Source: PoT sp049331405
Lineage (GTDB): Bacteria; Planctomycetota; Planctomycetia; Isosphaerales; Isosphaeraceae
Assembly: GCF_049331405.1 (NCBI RefSeq)
Contig: NZ_CP186274.1
Coordinates: 3,906,001-3,970,000, forward strand
DNA length: 64,000 nt
Direction of reading: 5' to 3'
Shown here: positions 23,843-35,950 of the stretch, piece by piece
Layout of the letters: the number at the start of each line of letters is the position of its first letter
Numbering within the stretch: the first letter of the stretch is position 1
Notes under the pieces: model-generated
Seen by the model: only the letters and a program-made list of their open reading frames with translations
Told to the model about the DNA's origin: nothing
Database searches by the model: none
Translations under genes and position numbers: made by a program

Positions 23843-24025
23843 ATGGAGCTCCCCAAGCTGCTTTGTTACACCGCGATGGGCATTGCCGGCCTCACGGCCC
23901 TGATCTTCATCCTCGACGCGGCCGTGGGAGTCTTGGGGCGGAACATCCTCCTCGACGTCCTCTTCATCTTCGGTGCCGCGTTGGTCCTCTGGCAAGGGTT
24001 CGAGACGAGCCGAGAGCTTCGCTGA
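23843..24025 (+). CDS. Small two-helix membrane protein
   Basis: A 60-residue protein from ATG 23843, with two hydrophobic helices, about residues 7-26 (CYTAMGIAGLTALIFILDAA) and 35-51 (ILLDVLFIFGAALVLWQ), and a short charged C-terminus (GFETSRELR). It follows the third hsp20 by 90 bases and is followed by a terminator at 24091. Function unknown; the compact two-helix form suggests a membrane-anchored accessory factor. Confidence 0.6.
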   Translation: MELPKLLCYTAMGIAGLTALIFILDAAVGVLGRNILLDVLFIFGAALVLWQGFETSRELR

Positions 24026-24099
24026 GTTCGCGATCCCTTGGGCCCGATCATCCCGTCGGCCGGTATTTGATTACATATGCGCATCCGAGGACGCCGCCT

Positions 24100-25638
<1,539 letters not shown>

Positions 25639-25691
25639 TCGGGTTCACTTCGCAAACGTTCGCACGACGTTGGTTGGGCTTCCTCGCCGCG

Positions 25692-26711
25692 TCAATCGGC
25701 GAATCGCGAGGGCGCCGAGATGTTGCTCCGAGCCACGAGCATGATCCCGAGCTCGTAGAGGATGACCATCGGCACCGCGAGGAAGAGCTGGCTGAACGGA
25801 TCCTGCCCGGGCGTCAGCACGGCCCCGGCCACGACGATGATGAGGATCGCCATCTTGCGCTTCGATCGGTAGTCGTCCACCGAGAAGATCCCGATCAGGC
25901 TCAGGAACATCATGATCAACGGGGTCTGAAAACAGAGACCGAAGATCAAGGGCAAGATCGTGGCGAAGCTCATCCAGTCCGAGAGTCGGAGCGTCGGCTC
26001 GATCCCCAGCCAGACGTTGAATTCTAGCAGGAAGCTCAACGTGATCGGCAGGACACCGAAGAAGCAGAGGAAGACCCCGGTCAAGAAGAGGCCCAGCGAG
26101 AACGGCAGGAACTTGGTGACATAGTGCTGTTCGTGACGATAGAGCCCCGCCGCGATGAAGGCCCAGAGCTGGTAGAAGACCCAGGGGCTCGCGATCACCA
26201 GCCCCGCCACGAGGCAGACCATGAAGAAGATTGTCATCGTCTCCAGAGGCGCGAGCGAGACCAGAGCATTCGGGGGGCGGATGCCGCTGTTGACCAGCTG
26301 GATCACCGAGGCCTGGTCGTATTGCATCGGGAATGACAGCGTCTTGGTGGCGAGACTTTTGGCGTCCGGCAGCTTCAGGTCGGGGGCGAGCTTGGCAACC
26401 TCCTTGAAGAAGGCCTCGGCAGGGATGATGGCGTTATAAGTCGTGGACACCTGCTTGAGCGCCTTGGCCTCGTTCGAGCGCTTGTTGGCCTGATCGGCGT
26501 AGAATTCGGTCAGGGCCTTGGTCGCGGGCTCCTCCATCTTCGTCATGATCCGCTTTCCCAGGTTAATGCCCGGGACGAACGTGATGATGACGCCGACCAC
26601 GAGCCCAGTGATCGCGAGGATCAGGCGGGTGCGAAGCTCCTCGATGTGCTCCCCGAAGCTCATCGAGACCATCGACTGTTCTTCGCTGAAGAGGTCTTTT
26701 TCGGTAGGCAT
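25692..26711 (-). CDS. tatC: Sec-independent translocase TatC with enlarged periplasmic loop
   Basis: A 339-residue membrane protein from ATG 26711. The N-terminus carries the conserved MSFGEHIEELRTRLILAITG segment that binds twin-arginine signals. Six transmembrane helices are visible, with the P-rich APLETMTIFFMVCLVAG before helix 2 and FGLCFQTPLIMMFLSLIG later. Typical TatC has about 250 residues; the extra 90 fall in the first periplasmic loop (about 60-150). It exports folded Tat substrates such as the proteins at 41299 and 56679. It is adjacent to cobA-hemD on the same strand; tatA/B is not in the window. Confidence 0.93.
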   Translation of the reverse strand: MPTEKDLFSEEQSMVSMSFGEHIEELRTRLILAITGLVVGVIITFVPGINLGKRIMTKMEEPATKALTEFYADQANKRSNEAKALKQVSTTYNAIIPAEAFFKEVAKLAPDLKLPDAKSLATKTLSFPMQYDQASVIQLVNSGIRPPNALVSLAPLETMTIFFMVCLVAGLVIASPWVFYQLWAFIAAGLYRHEQHYVTKFLPFSLGLFLTGVFLCFFGVLPITLSFLLEFNVWLGIEPTLRLSDWMSFATILPLIFGLCFQTPLIMMFLSLIGIFSVDDYRSKRKMAILIIVVAGAVLTPGQDPFSQLFLAVPMVILYELGIMLVARSNISAPSRFAD

Positions 26712-27032
26712 GGAGACAGACCACCCTGAATGGACCAAGGGGTGCGCCGGCTGAGCGGGCTGGAGGGAGGAGACGCGGGTCGCGTCGGCCGTTCCCGAGG
26801 CCGGGACCCTTTTGATGCGGCACCGCCCTGGGCCTCTCGGGGACGGCCATTCAGGCGGGAGCGTTCCTGGCCTTCAATCTACCATATGACGCCAGGCGGT
26901 TGCCAGGGTCCAGTCTCCGGTTGGCTTGCCCAATCCGCCCCGAATCGGGTGGACATGCTCGCGTTCATGGGGTTACAAAGAGACTTTAACGACCCACGAC
27001 CTCGGCATTTCGCTTTCCCGGGAAATCCACCA

Positions 27033-28019
27033 ATGCAGGCGGAGTCGCTCCATCCTCTTCGCTTCGATCCGATCATCAAGGAATTGATCTGGGGTGGCCG
27101 GCGGCTGGGGACCATCCTCAACAAGCCTCTCGGTTCGGGGACGCAGTACGCCGAGAGCTGGGAAATCTCCGACCATCGCAACGACGTGAGCCGGGTCGTC
27201 CACGGCCGCTTGCAGGGTTCGAACCTCCGAGAACTGCTCCGCGACCGAGGCGAGGAGGTCCTCGGGACCGCCGTCGGCCAGCGTGACCAGTTCCCGTTGC
27301 TGGTCAAATACATCGACGCCCAGCAGACCCTCTCGGTGCAGGTCCACCCCGACGACGCGCTCGGGAAGCGGCTCGCCAACGATAACGGCAAGACGGAGAC
27401 CTGGGTCGTCCTGCACAACGAGCCCGGCAGCTTCATCTACGCCGGCCTTAAGCAAGGGGTGACCCGCAAGGATTTCGCCAAGGCTCTCGAGTCGGGCGAT
27501 GTCGAGCCGCTGCTCCATTGCTTCGAGGCCAAGGCTGGCGACTGCATCATGATCCCGGCCGGGACGATGCACGCGATCGGGGCGGGCGTCCTGCTCGCGG
27601 AAATCCAGCAGATGTCGGATGCCACCTTCCGAGTCCATGACTGGGGACGCGTCGGGCCCGACGGGAAGCCCCGGCAACTCCACCTGGACGAGGCCCTCGA
27701 ATCGACCAACTTCGAGGCCGGCCCGGTCGAACCCCTCTCCGCAACTCCCGAAGCCATCCAGGGGGGGACGCGGGAGCAACTCTCGCACTGCCCGTTCTTC
27801 TCGCTGCAACGGCTGAAGCTCAATGGGCCGGCCCGCTTGGGAGACGGCCAACGATTCAACATCCTGCTCGGCCTGAAGGGCAGCGTCGACGTGATCCATG
27901 AAGGAGAGCGTACGCCGCTCAAGTTCGGCGAGACCCTGCTCTTGCCCGCGTCCCTCGGCGCCTGCGAAGTCGTGCCGCAGCAGGGCGAGGCGGAAGTCCT
28001 TACCTGCGTGGTCCCCTGA
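27033..28019 (+). CDS. manA: Class I mannose-6-phosphate isomerase
   Basis: A 328-residue cupin enzyme that interconverts mannose-6-phosphate and fructose-6-phosphate. The start at ATG 27033 aligns the family N-terminus (LRFDPIIKELIWGGRRLGTI); the open frame continues to 26730. Zinc-ligand segments are visible: SVQVHPDDALGKR and IPAGTMHAIGAGVLLAEIQQ, and the active-site Arg is in DATFRVHDWGR. The length fits the short bacterial form. It is divergent from tatC. Confidence 0.93.
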   Translation: MQAESLHPLRFDPIIKELIWGGRRLGTILNKPLGSGTQYAESWEISDHRNDVSRVVHGRLQGSNLRELLRDRGEEVLGTAVGQRDQFPLLVKYIDAQQTLSVQVHPDDALGKRLANDNGKTETWVVLHNEPGSFIYAGLKQGVTRKDFAKALESGDVEPLLHCFEAKAGDCIMIPAGTMHAIGAGVLLAEIQQMSDATFRVHDWGRVGPDGKPRQLHLDEALESTNFEAGPVEPLSATPEAIQGGTREQLSHCPFFSLQRLKLNGPARLGDGQRFNILLGLKGSVDVIHEGERTPLKFGETLLLPASLGACEVVPQQGEAEVLTCVVP

Positions 28020-28048
28020 TTGATCCGCCTCAAGGAGGAGTGTCTAGC

Positions 28049-29233
28049 ATGGCTGCTGAGTCCAGCTCCACGGAGGAGATTGCTTGGAGTCGACTCTTTC
28101 CCTGGATCCGCATCTTTCGCGGCGTCGGGTTTTCCATCGATGGCCGTAAGCTCATCCTGGCTGCGCTCGGCCTGGTCGTGCTCCACCTTGGTTGGGAGGG
28201 GCTTGACCGCCTTTTCCCGGCCTCGAGTAAGCTTACGCCCCCCGTGCTGACGGATGGCCAGTCGTACCTCCCCACGAAGGGTCACGAATTCGTGGGGAGC
28301 CTCTGGGCGATCCCGTTCCACCTCATCGAGCCGGCTCGATACGTCGTGGGGCCCTTCGTCGCCGTCTTCTCGACTGAGGTCGACGGCTGGGCATTTCTGC
28401 ATGCCGTCTGCGCGTCGGTCTGGACGATCGTCGTCTGGGGATTCTTCGGCGGGGCGATCTGCCGGATCGGAGTCCTCCAGGCGGCGCAGGGGCGGAGGAT
28501 TAGCCTATTCAAGTCGCTCAAGTTCGCCGCCGCGCACTGTCTGACGCTCACGCTGAGCCCCCTGAGCCCGTTCCTGGGCGTGGCCCTCGTCGCCATCTTC
28601 GGCTCGCTCTTCGGCCTGCTCTACCGGTTGCCAGAATCGATCGGCCCGACCTTCGCGGGGATCCTCCTCTTCATGCCCCTGCTCGGCGGGCTCGTCATCG
28701 CGATCATCGTGACGGCCCTCGCCGTCGGCTGGCCCCTGATCCACGCCACCGTCGCGGTCGAGGCCGAGGATGGTTTCGACGCCCTCAGCCGATCGTACGC
28801 CTACGTCCACCAGCGCCCCGGGCGTTACGCCGCGTACGCCCTCCTCGCCTGGCTGACTGGATGCTTCGGCCTTCTCTTCGTGCAGGTCTTCGCGAGGGTC
28901 GTCCTCCACCTCTGCCAATGGAGCCTGAGCTTCACCGCACCGCCGGATTTGCTCGCCGGCCTCTTCGGCACGTCGCCGTCACAGAATTCCTCGACGGCCG
29001 TCTCGCTCCATTCCGCCTGGATCTACGGGCTCAGCCTGCTCGTGCGCGGCTGGGTCTTTGCTTACTTCTGGACGGCGGCGGGGATCATCTACCTGCTCCT
29101 GCGACGAGACGTCGACGGCACCGACCTGCACCTCGTCGCCATCGAGGAGCCGCCGACGCCCGAACCAGCCCCGGCCGATCCCGTCAAGCCGGACAATCCC
29201 TCGCCCGAACTCGCCCCTGCGACGGCAGGCTGA
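28049..29233 (+). CDS. Hypothetical multi-pass membrane protein
   Basis: A 394-residue protein from ATG 28049, which has AAGGAGG ten bases upstream; the GTG at 28040 is too close to it. At least six membrane segments are visible, including ILAALGLVVLHLGWEGLDRL, FLHAVCASVWTIVVWGFFGG and FMPLLGGLVIAIIVTALAVG. A conserved-looking cytoplasmic segment (EAEDGFDALSRSYAYVHQRP) is typical of planctomycete membrane proteins. The C-terminus is Pro/Glu-rich. It follows manA by 29 bases and is probably co-transcribed with it. Confidence 0.75.
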   Translation: MAAESSSTEEIAWSRLFPWIRIFRGVGFSIDGRKLILAALGLVVLHLGWEGLDRLFPASSKLTPPVLTDGQSYLPTKGHEFVGSLWAIPFHLIEPARYVVGPFVAVFSTEVDGWAFLHAVCASVWTIVVWGFFGGAICRIGVLQAAQGRRISLFKSLKFAAAHCLTLTLSPLSPFLGVALVAIFGSLFGLLYRLPESIGPTFAGILLFMPLLGGLVIAIIVTALAVGWPLIHATVAVEAEDGFDALSRSYAYVHQRPGRYAAYALLAWLTGCFGLLFVQVFARVVLHLCQWSLSFTAPPDLLAGLFGTSPSQNSSTAVSLHSAWIYGLSLLVRGWVFAYFWTAAGIIYLLLRRDVDGTDLHLVAIEEPPTPEPAPADPVKPDNPSPELAPATAG

Positions 29234-29252
29234 CGACCGGCATCGACGCGAC

Positions 29253-30542
29253 TCAGGAGCCCTGGAAATCGACTCGCCGCGATTTCCAGGGACCTGTCAC
29301 GAATTGCCCCTCGAACATGGTTCCCTGGACGGGGAGGTTCGAGTCGAGCAGGAGCCGGTGCGGGTCGGCATCGTCGCGATCGGGCAAAGGAATCACAGCC
29401 AGATCGGCCGACTTCCCCACCTTGAGGCTGCCGGTGGTGTTCTCGGCCCGCAAGGCCCAGGCGCCGAAGAGCGTCGCCATGGTGAGGAGCAACGGCCCGC
29501 CCAGGGATGGGTCGCGACGATGCAAGAAGCGGATCTCGTCGAGGATGCTCAGGCTCGGATTCGAGGCCCTGCTGTCCGTCCCCAATGAGACGACGACGCC
29601 GCGCTCGAGCATCGAGCGAAACGGGTGCGGGGCGTGGCCGAAGCGGGCGTGAGTCCTGGGGCAATAGGCGACCGCCACTCGATGTCCGTTGGGGGCCGCT
29701 TCGGGTCGGAGCTGCCAGAACTCCGACTCGTCGAAGTAGGTGCCGTGGGCGATGACCCAGTCGGCCTGGCGTAACTCACCTTTGCGGACGTAGTCGGCCG
29801 GCCTCGAGCCGATCGGCTCCCACTCGTCGTCCCAGGCCCCGAGGTCCTCGAGGAAGAGGCGCAGCGGGCCGCTCTGGCTCTCGAGGAGCTCGAGCTCTTC
29901 CGGCATCTCGGCGAGGTGCGTCGAGAGCGGCAGACGGCTCGCCGCCGCCTTGTGATAAAGCCACCCTGAGGTGCTGTAAGGGGCATGGGGGCTGAGCCCG
30001 GGGCGGGCATTGGCGATGACCTGGGCCTCCGGCGTGATCGAAGACAGCCAGTCCCAGGCCTCCTCGCTCGTCTGAAGCCCTCGCATCCTTCGCAGGCCGA
30101 TCATCTCGGCGAAGACCAACGCGCGGACGGGGGCCTCGGCCACCTGACCCCAACTCAGGCCCGCCGTCGTGGTATCGGCGAGCGTCGTCGTCCCAGCCTC
30201 GATGCACTCCTTGAGGTTCCTCCCGACGGCCTCGCGAAGCGTCTCGAGCGAGCCATCCCGGCGCTGGGCGATGACGCGTTTGAGCCAGCCGACTTCGTCC
30301 TCGATCCCTATCGGGACGACCTCATCCCCCGCCTCGAGCGAAGACAGTTCGAGGTGTGTGTGCGTGTTCACGAATCCGGGGGTGATCGCCACGTTCCCGA
30401 GCTCGATATCCGCCTCGCGATCCTTTGATGGTCCGACCCAGGAGATCCTTCCCTCCGAGACCGTCACGCTCCCATCGGCGATCGGTTCTCCTTCGACCGG
30501 GAAGACGTAACGCGCAGCCAGGGTGATTGTTGAGGATCGCAT
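29253..30542 (-). CDS. Amidohydrolase, possibly aminodeoxyfutalosine deaminase
   Basis: A 429-residue metal-dependent hydrolase of the ATZ/TRZ/MtaD/SsnA superfamily. Metal-binding segments are intact: GFVNTHTHLELS, GLSPHAPYSTSGW, LPLSTHLAEMPEE and VVSLGTDSRASNPS. Deaminases of this branch act on guanine, cytosine, S-adenosylhomocysteine or aminodeoxyfutalosine. Because mqnA and mqnC lie at 33870-35766, the last option (menaquinone synthesis) is attractive, but it is inferred from neighbourhood. The gene lies 37 bases after the ABC-2/CPBP gene and shares its operon. Confidence 0.85.
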   Translation of the reverse strand: MRSSTITLAARYVFPVEGEPIADGSVTVSEGRISWVGPSKDREADIELGNVAITPGFVNTHTHLELSSLEAGDEVVPIGIEDEVGWLKRVIAQRRDGSLETLREAVGRNLKECIEAGTTTLADTTTAGLSWGQVAEAPVRALVFAEMIGLRRMRGLQTSEEAWDWLSSITPEAQVIANARPGLSPHAPYSTSGWLYHKAAASRLPLSTHLAEMPEELELLESQSGPLRLFLEDLGAWDDEWEPIGSRPADYVRKGELRQADWVIAHGTYFDESEFWQLRPEAAPNGHRVAVAYCPRTHARFGHAPHPFRSMLERGVVVSLGTDSRASNPSLSILDEIRFLHRRDPSLGGPLLLTMATLFGAWALRAENTTGSLKVGKSADLAVIPLPDRDDADPHRLLLDSNLPVQGTMFEGQFVTGPWKSRRVDFQGS

Positions 30543-30579
30543 GCGACGAACCAGTGGCCTAGAACGACAGGGTCGAAGG

Positions 30580-32766
30580 TCAGGACGAAGCGGTCAGGTC
30601 GACGAGCTCACCACTTCGAGATTCGGACAGAGCCGGCTCCAAGGACTTGGCCCGAATCTTGATGCGGAGCATCAGGACAAACAGCGCGACGGAGAAGCAG
30701 GCGGAAACGGCGACGATCGAATAATGATAAAGCCCATGGTCGGGCGATCGATAAAGCCAGCCGATGATCGCCCGACCCTTGGCCTGCTCGGTCCAGAGGC
30801 CGAGGAAGACCGCCAGGCCGTTATTCACGAAGTGGAAAACGATCCCGGGGAGGATGCTCCCGCTCCGGACTGCCATCACGCCGATCACGATCCCGAGCAG
30901 GGTCGCATTCCATAACTGCTGGAAGAGGCTCAGCAGGACGTGCATGAAGCCGAACAGAACAGACGAGCCGAGGACCGCCTCGCGCTTCCCGTTCCCGTTT
31001 TCCAACCCCGCGAGGATGAAGCCGCGGAACGCGAACTCCTCGCAGATCGCGGGGACGAACGCGAAAAGCAAGATCGCGGTCCCAACGTCCGGCATCTTGC
31101 CCATCATCTGGGCCAGGGCCTTCTTGACGGCATCGGATACCGGGAACAGCTCCTCGACGACCACCCGCAGTTCGCTTATGAGGGGATGGAGACTCAGGGC
31201 AAGTCCCGCGCCGATCGCCAGGTAGCGCCAGTCCGGCCAGTAGAGCCGCAGCGTCCGTCGCGGCGAGGACGTTAGCAGGAGGGCCATCACGACCGGAGGT
31301 ATCAGGATGAACGCCACCTGCCCCACGGCCATGACCATCGAGGAAGTGGTCGTGCCGAGGAACTGCATGATGAACCAAGCCGAGCAGAGCATGATCGCGA
31401 AGCAGAGCAGGGACTGCGCCGGGGTGGGCAACGGCTGCTTGTCTCGGATCAGGTGCCGGACGTAACTCGCCAGGTCGAAGCGCTCGGCCTCGCGGAAGAG
31501 TACGTCCTCACGTTCAAACTGCGAGATCGCCCAGCGCAGCGCCAGGATCCCATAGAGGATCGTCGGGATCAGCACCGGCAAGAAGTATTTGAAGGCCGTC
31601 CCGTAGTCGCCCAGGATCAGGGCCCTCAGCAGCAGGCACGCCCCCGAGATCGGGACGAGGCTGTAGAAGAGGTTCAGCTCGATCCCCGGCATCAGGGTCA
31701 GGAATATCAAAGGGATGCAGACGAGGTAGAGGGGCGTCATGTAGTACTGCCCCTCCTTCATGCTCTTGGCCATGACCGCGAGCGCGAGGCAGAGGGCGCT
31801 GAAGAAAATTGAGAGCGGAATCAGGAGGAGGAGCATCCAGCAGGCGGCCGTGAACGTCGGTGGCGTGATGATCGCGGCCATCTTGCCCGGATTCGCGGCC
31901 GAGGCCTGGCCGAGCTGCGTGGCGAGTTGGAGCCCAGTCACCCCCATGCTGACGAGGTTGAGGAGCGCCGTGAGCATGCTGGCCAGCACGACCGTGAGGA
32001 ACTTGCCGAAGACGATCTCCGACCTCGAGGCCGGGCTGATCAGGAGCGTCTCCATCGTCCCGCGCTCTTTTTCCCCCGCGCAGAGGTCGATGGCCGGGTA
32101 GAAGGCGCCCGTCAGCGACATCATCACCAGGAGGAACGGGAAGAGCCGCGCCCAGACGCTGCCGCCGACCTCGGCTCGCGTGGCGGCGTCTTCCGGGACG
32201 ATCGTGATCGGCTCGATGTAGCCGGAAGGCTTGGCATCGCGCTGCAATCGAGCCGAGACGATCAGCTCCTTCCACCTCGACAGGACTTCCTTGAGTCTAA
32301 GCTGCGTGACCTGGCTCGTCTCGTCGGCACTGTCGTAATCGATCGAGAACGAGGCCGAGGCCGTCTGCTTGAGCTGAGCTTCGAGATCGGCCGGAATCGT
32401 GACGATCGCGTCGGCCAGGCCGTCACGCACGACTTTCTTGCGGAAGACAGGATCCGTCCAGTGCCCCTCGGCTTTCTTGAGCGTCACCAGCATCCGCTCG
32501 GCGTCGTCGGGATGGTCGAAGAGGGAGCCCTCGAAGTTGGTCTTCGCCTCGTTCAGGAGCGGCGGCTTGTCGGGCAGGTACTGGTCCCCGACGACGACCA
32601 CGTTCCTCGGCTTCTGGGCGAATGCCGCCGAGAACTGGATCATGCCGATCCCGAGGATCGGATAGAGCAACATCGGCAGCAGGAAGATCATGAAGAGCGT
32701 GCGACGGTCGCGCGCCTGGTCGCGGACTTCGCGGCGGAAGATCAGGAAGACGTTCGACCAGCGCAT
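30580..32766 (-). CDS. ABC-2 transporter permease fused to a CPBP intramembrane protease
   Basis: A 728-residue protein. Residues 1-400 form an ABC-2 (NatB/YhaP-like) permease: one N-terminal helix, a large extracytoplasmic domain (about 45-180) and further helices, with AGEKERGTMETLLISPASRS after helix 2. The C-terminal part, about 470-700, is a CPBP (Abi/CAAX prenyl protease) domain: CEEFAFRGFILAGL (EExxxR), FGFMHVLLSLFQQLWNATLL (FxxxH) and HFVNNGLAVF. The partner ATPase lies 66 bases upstream. Fusions like this occur in planctomycetes; the substrate is unknown. Confidence 0.9.
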   Translation of the reverse strand: MRWSNVFLIFRREVRDQARDRRTLFMIFLLPMLLYPILGIGMIQFSAAFAQKPRNVVVVGDQYLPDKPPLLNEAKTNFEGSLFDHPDDAERMLVTLKKAEGHWTDPVFRKKVVRDGLADAIVTIPADLEAQLKQTASASFSIDYDSADETSQVTQLRLKEVLSRWKELIVSARLQRDAKPSGYIEPITIVPEDAATRAEVGGSVWARLFPFLLVMMSLTGAFYPAIDLCAGEKERGTMETLLISPASRSEIVFGKFLTVVLASMLTALLNLVSMGVTGLQLATQLGQASAANPGKMAAIITPPTFTAACWMLLLLIPLSIFFSALCLALAVMAKSMKEGQYYMTPLYLVCIPLIFLTLMPGIELNLFYSLVPISGACLLLRALILGDYGTAFKYFLPVLIPTILYGILALRWAISQFEREDVLFREAERFDLASYVRHLIRDKQPLPTPAQSLLCFAIMLCSAWFIMQFLGTTTSSMVMAVGQVAFILIPPVVMALLLTSSPRRTLRLYWPDWRYLAIGAGLALSLHPLISELRVVVEELFPVSDAVKKALAQMMGKMPDVGTAILLFAFVPAICEEFAFRGFILAGLENGNGKREAVLGSSVLFGFMHVLLSLFQQLWNATLLGIVIGVMAVRSGSILPGIVFHFVNNGLAVFLGLWTEQAKGRAIIGWLYRSPDHGLYHYSIVAVSACFSVALFVLMLRIKIRAKSLEPALSESRSGELVDLTASS

Positions 32767-32832
32767 GGATCCAGGACCTCTACTCGCCTTTGATCGTCGA
32801 AATTCGGGAGATGCGCCTCGGGGCGTCTCTCA

Positions 32833-33672
32833 TCAGCCATCCCAGGATGTCTGCAATTGATGCGGTGGTGCCGTCGAAGGCCCTGGCGTCGCCCTCTCGA
32901 CCAGGTGGAAGAAGAGCTCTTCGAGGTCGGGCTGGCCGTACTGTTCCAGGAGCGCCTTGGGCTCCCCTTCCGCCTGGATGCGCCCCTTGTGGACGATTGC
33001 CACGCGGGAGCAGAGCTTCTCGACCTCGTGCATCGCGTGGGTGGAGAAGATGATCGTCTTCCCCTGGTCGCGCAACTCGGCGATCTTCTGCAAGACGTTG
33101 CGGGCGACGATCACGTCGAGCCCGGACGTCGGCTCGTCGAAGATGAGGACGGGCGGGTCATGCACGATCGTCCGCGCGATCGAGACCTTCTGCTTCATAC
33201 CGGTCGACATCTTCGACCCCAGGACTTCGCGGAAGTCGTTCATCTGGAGCCAGTCGAAGATGGCCTCCATCCGCTCGCGGAGCCTGTCGCGGCCGAGGCC
33301 GTAGAGGCTGCCGAAGTATTCGACGAGCTCCCAGGCCGTCATCCGATCGTAGATGGCGGTGCTCGCCGACATGTACCCGATGTTGGCTCGGACCAACTCG
33401 GGCTGCGTCAGGACGTCAAAGCCCGCCACCGTCGCCTTGCCGGCCGTCGGCCGCAGGACGGTGCTGAGGATGCGCAGGGTGGTCGTCTTGCCCGCGCCGT
33501 TGGGGCCGAGCAGGCCGTAGATGGCCCCCGGGTGGCACTCGAAGCTCACTCCGTTGACCGCCGAGACCCAACCACGCTGGTAGTCGAGAAAGGACTTTTG
33601 GAGATTTTCGACGTGGATCACGCGAAGACTCGAGGCAATGGAAGAGGAATTGCGTAGGGCGCCCATCGCCAT
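32833..33672 (-). CDS. ABC transporter ATP-binding protein
   Basis: A 279-residue ATPase; GTG 33621 (VIHVENLQKSFLDYQRGW) is an alternative start giving the usual family N-terminus. Walker A is GLLGPNGAGKTTTLR, signature LGSKMSTGMKQKVSIARTIV, Walker B PPVLIFDEPTSGLD, H-loop IIFSTHAMHEVE. It belongs to the NatA/CcmA-like group that drives ABC-2 exporters, here the fused permease next in the operon. No other ATPase is nearby, so a 2 + 2 arrangement is likely. Confidence 0.93.
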   Translation of the reverse strand: MAMGALRNSSSIASSLRVIHVENLQKSFLDYQRGWVSAVNGVSFECHPGAIYGLLGPNGAGKTTTLRILSTVLRPTAGKATVAGFDVLTQPELVRANIGYMSASTAIYDRMTAWELVEYFGSLYGLGRDRLRERMEAIFDWLQMNDFREVLGSKMSTGMKQKVSIARTIVHDPPVLIFDEPTSGLDVIVARNVLQKIAELRDQGKTIIFSTHAMHEVEKLCSRVAIVHKGRIQAEGEPKALLEQYGQPDLEELFFHLVERATPGPSTAPPHQLQTSWDG

Positions 33673-33797
33673 CGCGGCGCGAGCTCATGACGAACCCGCT
33701 CACGATTCGAGGCCGACCGAAAGGTGCCTCAGGACACTCAGCTTCTCATCATCGAGGACGGGATCCTCGCACGCAACCCCACGCTGCCTAAAAGTAT

Positions 33798-33839
33798 CGG
33801 TGCCCGACCCAGGACGAGAATCCTCTGGGGCGGGCACCG
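33798..33839 (-). terminator. Intrinsic terminator after mqnC
   Basis: CGGTGCCCG (33798-33806) pairs with CGGGCACCG (33831-33839), with a partly paired interior, followed on the minus strand by ATACTTTTAG. It begins 31 bases after the mqnC stop and closes the mqnA-mqnC transcript before the ABC operon. Confidence 0.6.
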
Positions 33840-33869
33840 ATCGCCAGGCGATGAGCGACAAGAGGTGGC

Positions 33870-34985
<1,116 letters not shown>

Positions 34986-35869
34986 CTCCTTCCGGTGCGA
35001 GGTCGAGGGCAGCCGCCATCACGGCAAAGCGGCGGAGCCCGGCGATCTCCGGCTCGCCCAGTTCGTACGAGAGGACGCGCGTCAGGTAATCGTAACACGT
35101 CGAGACATCCAGGCCGAGCCTCGGCCCGTGCAGGGCCGCCAGGTCGTCGGCGTGGGCCAGGCCCTCCGCCCTGCTCTTCTCCAGAACCTGCGGCAACTGG
35201 CCGAGGTCGGCGCCGGCGCGGACCACCCAGAGTGCGAAGACGAAAGGCAGGCCTGTGAGCTTGTTCCAGGCCTCGGCCAAATCGACGACGGCGTGGAAGG
35301 CACTCTCATCAACCTTCATGGCCCGGTCGCCGATGACGAGCACGGCGTCGGCGGTGCTCTCCAGCACCGGGGTGCCGAGCGGCAGGGTCTCGATGGTCGA
35401 CGGGCGGACCTTGTGGACCGCATCCAGCCAGACCTGGACCAGCGCCTGACTCGTGCGCGAGCCGGCGTCGAGGGCCAGTCGTTTGATCTCGGCGAAAGGC
35501 ACCCGGCTGAACAGCTTGACGCTACGCACCGCCCCGCGGGCGGCGATCGCGAAGCCGGGGAGGATCTCGTATCCGAGCTCGACGCCTCGCAGGTATTCCA
35601 CCGAGGGGATCAACGCGACGTCGAGCTCCCCCCGAGCCAGGCGTGCGGCCAACTGGCTGGGGACGTCCATCACAAGGTCGACGTTTGGGGCGAGCTCTTT
35701 GAGGTTGTAATAGAGAGGCTTCGCATTGAGATAGCTCACCGCCCCAACGCGAATCGGAGCGTCCATCGTCTTCGCCTCCTGCGTCCTCGAGAAAGCACCG
35801 CACGGCCGAACCACGACGTCGATCGTCCCGGAGAGACCGCTCTTGGTCGGACTTTCAGACGCTATTGAA

Positions 35870-35897
35870 ATTATAGACAGGACTCGATCGGCTGCAA
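35870..35897 (-). promoter_or_regulatory. Promoter for mqnA-mqnC
   Basis: On the minus strand TTGCAG (35897-35892) is followed after 16 bases by a perfect TATAAT (35875-35870). It lies about 105 bases before the mqnA ATG, in the gap after the ATP-grasp gene. Confidence 0.6.
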
Positions 35898-35950
35898 CCC
35901 CGATGGTGAGCGCGGGCGCTTGTGGCGTCCTGTCCCGCGTGCGTTGTCTC

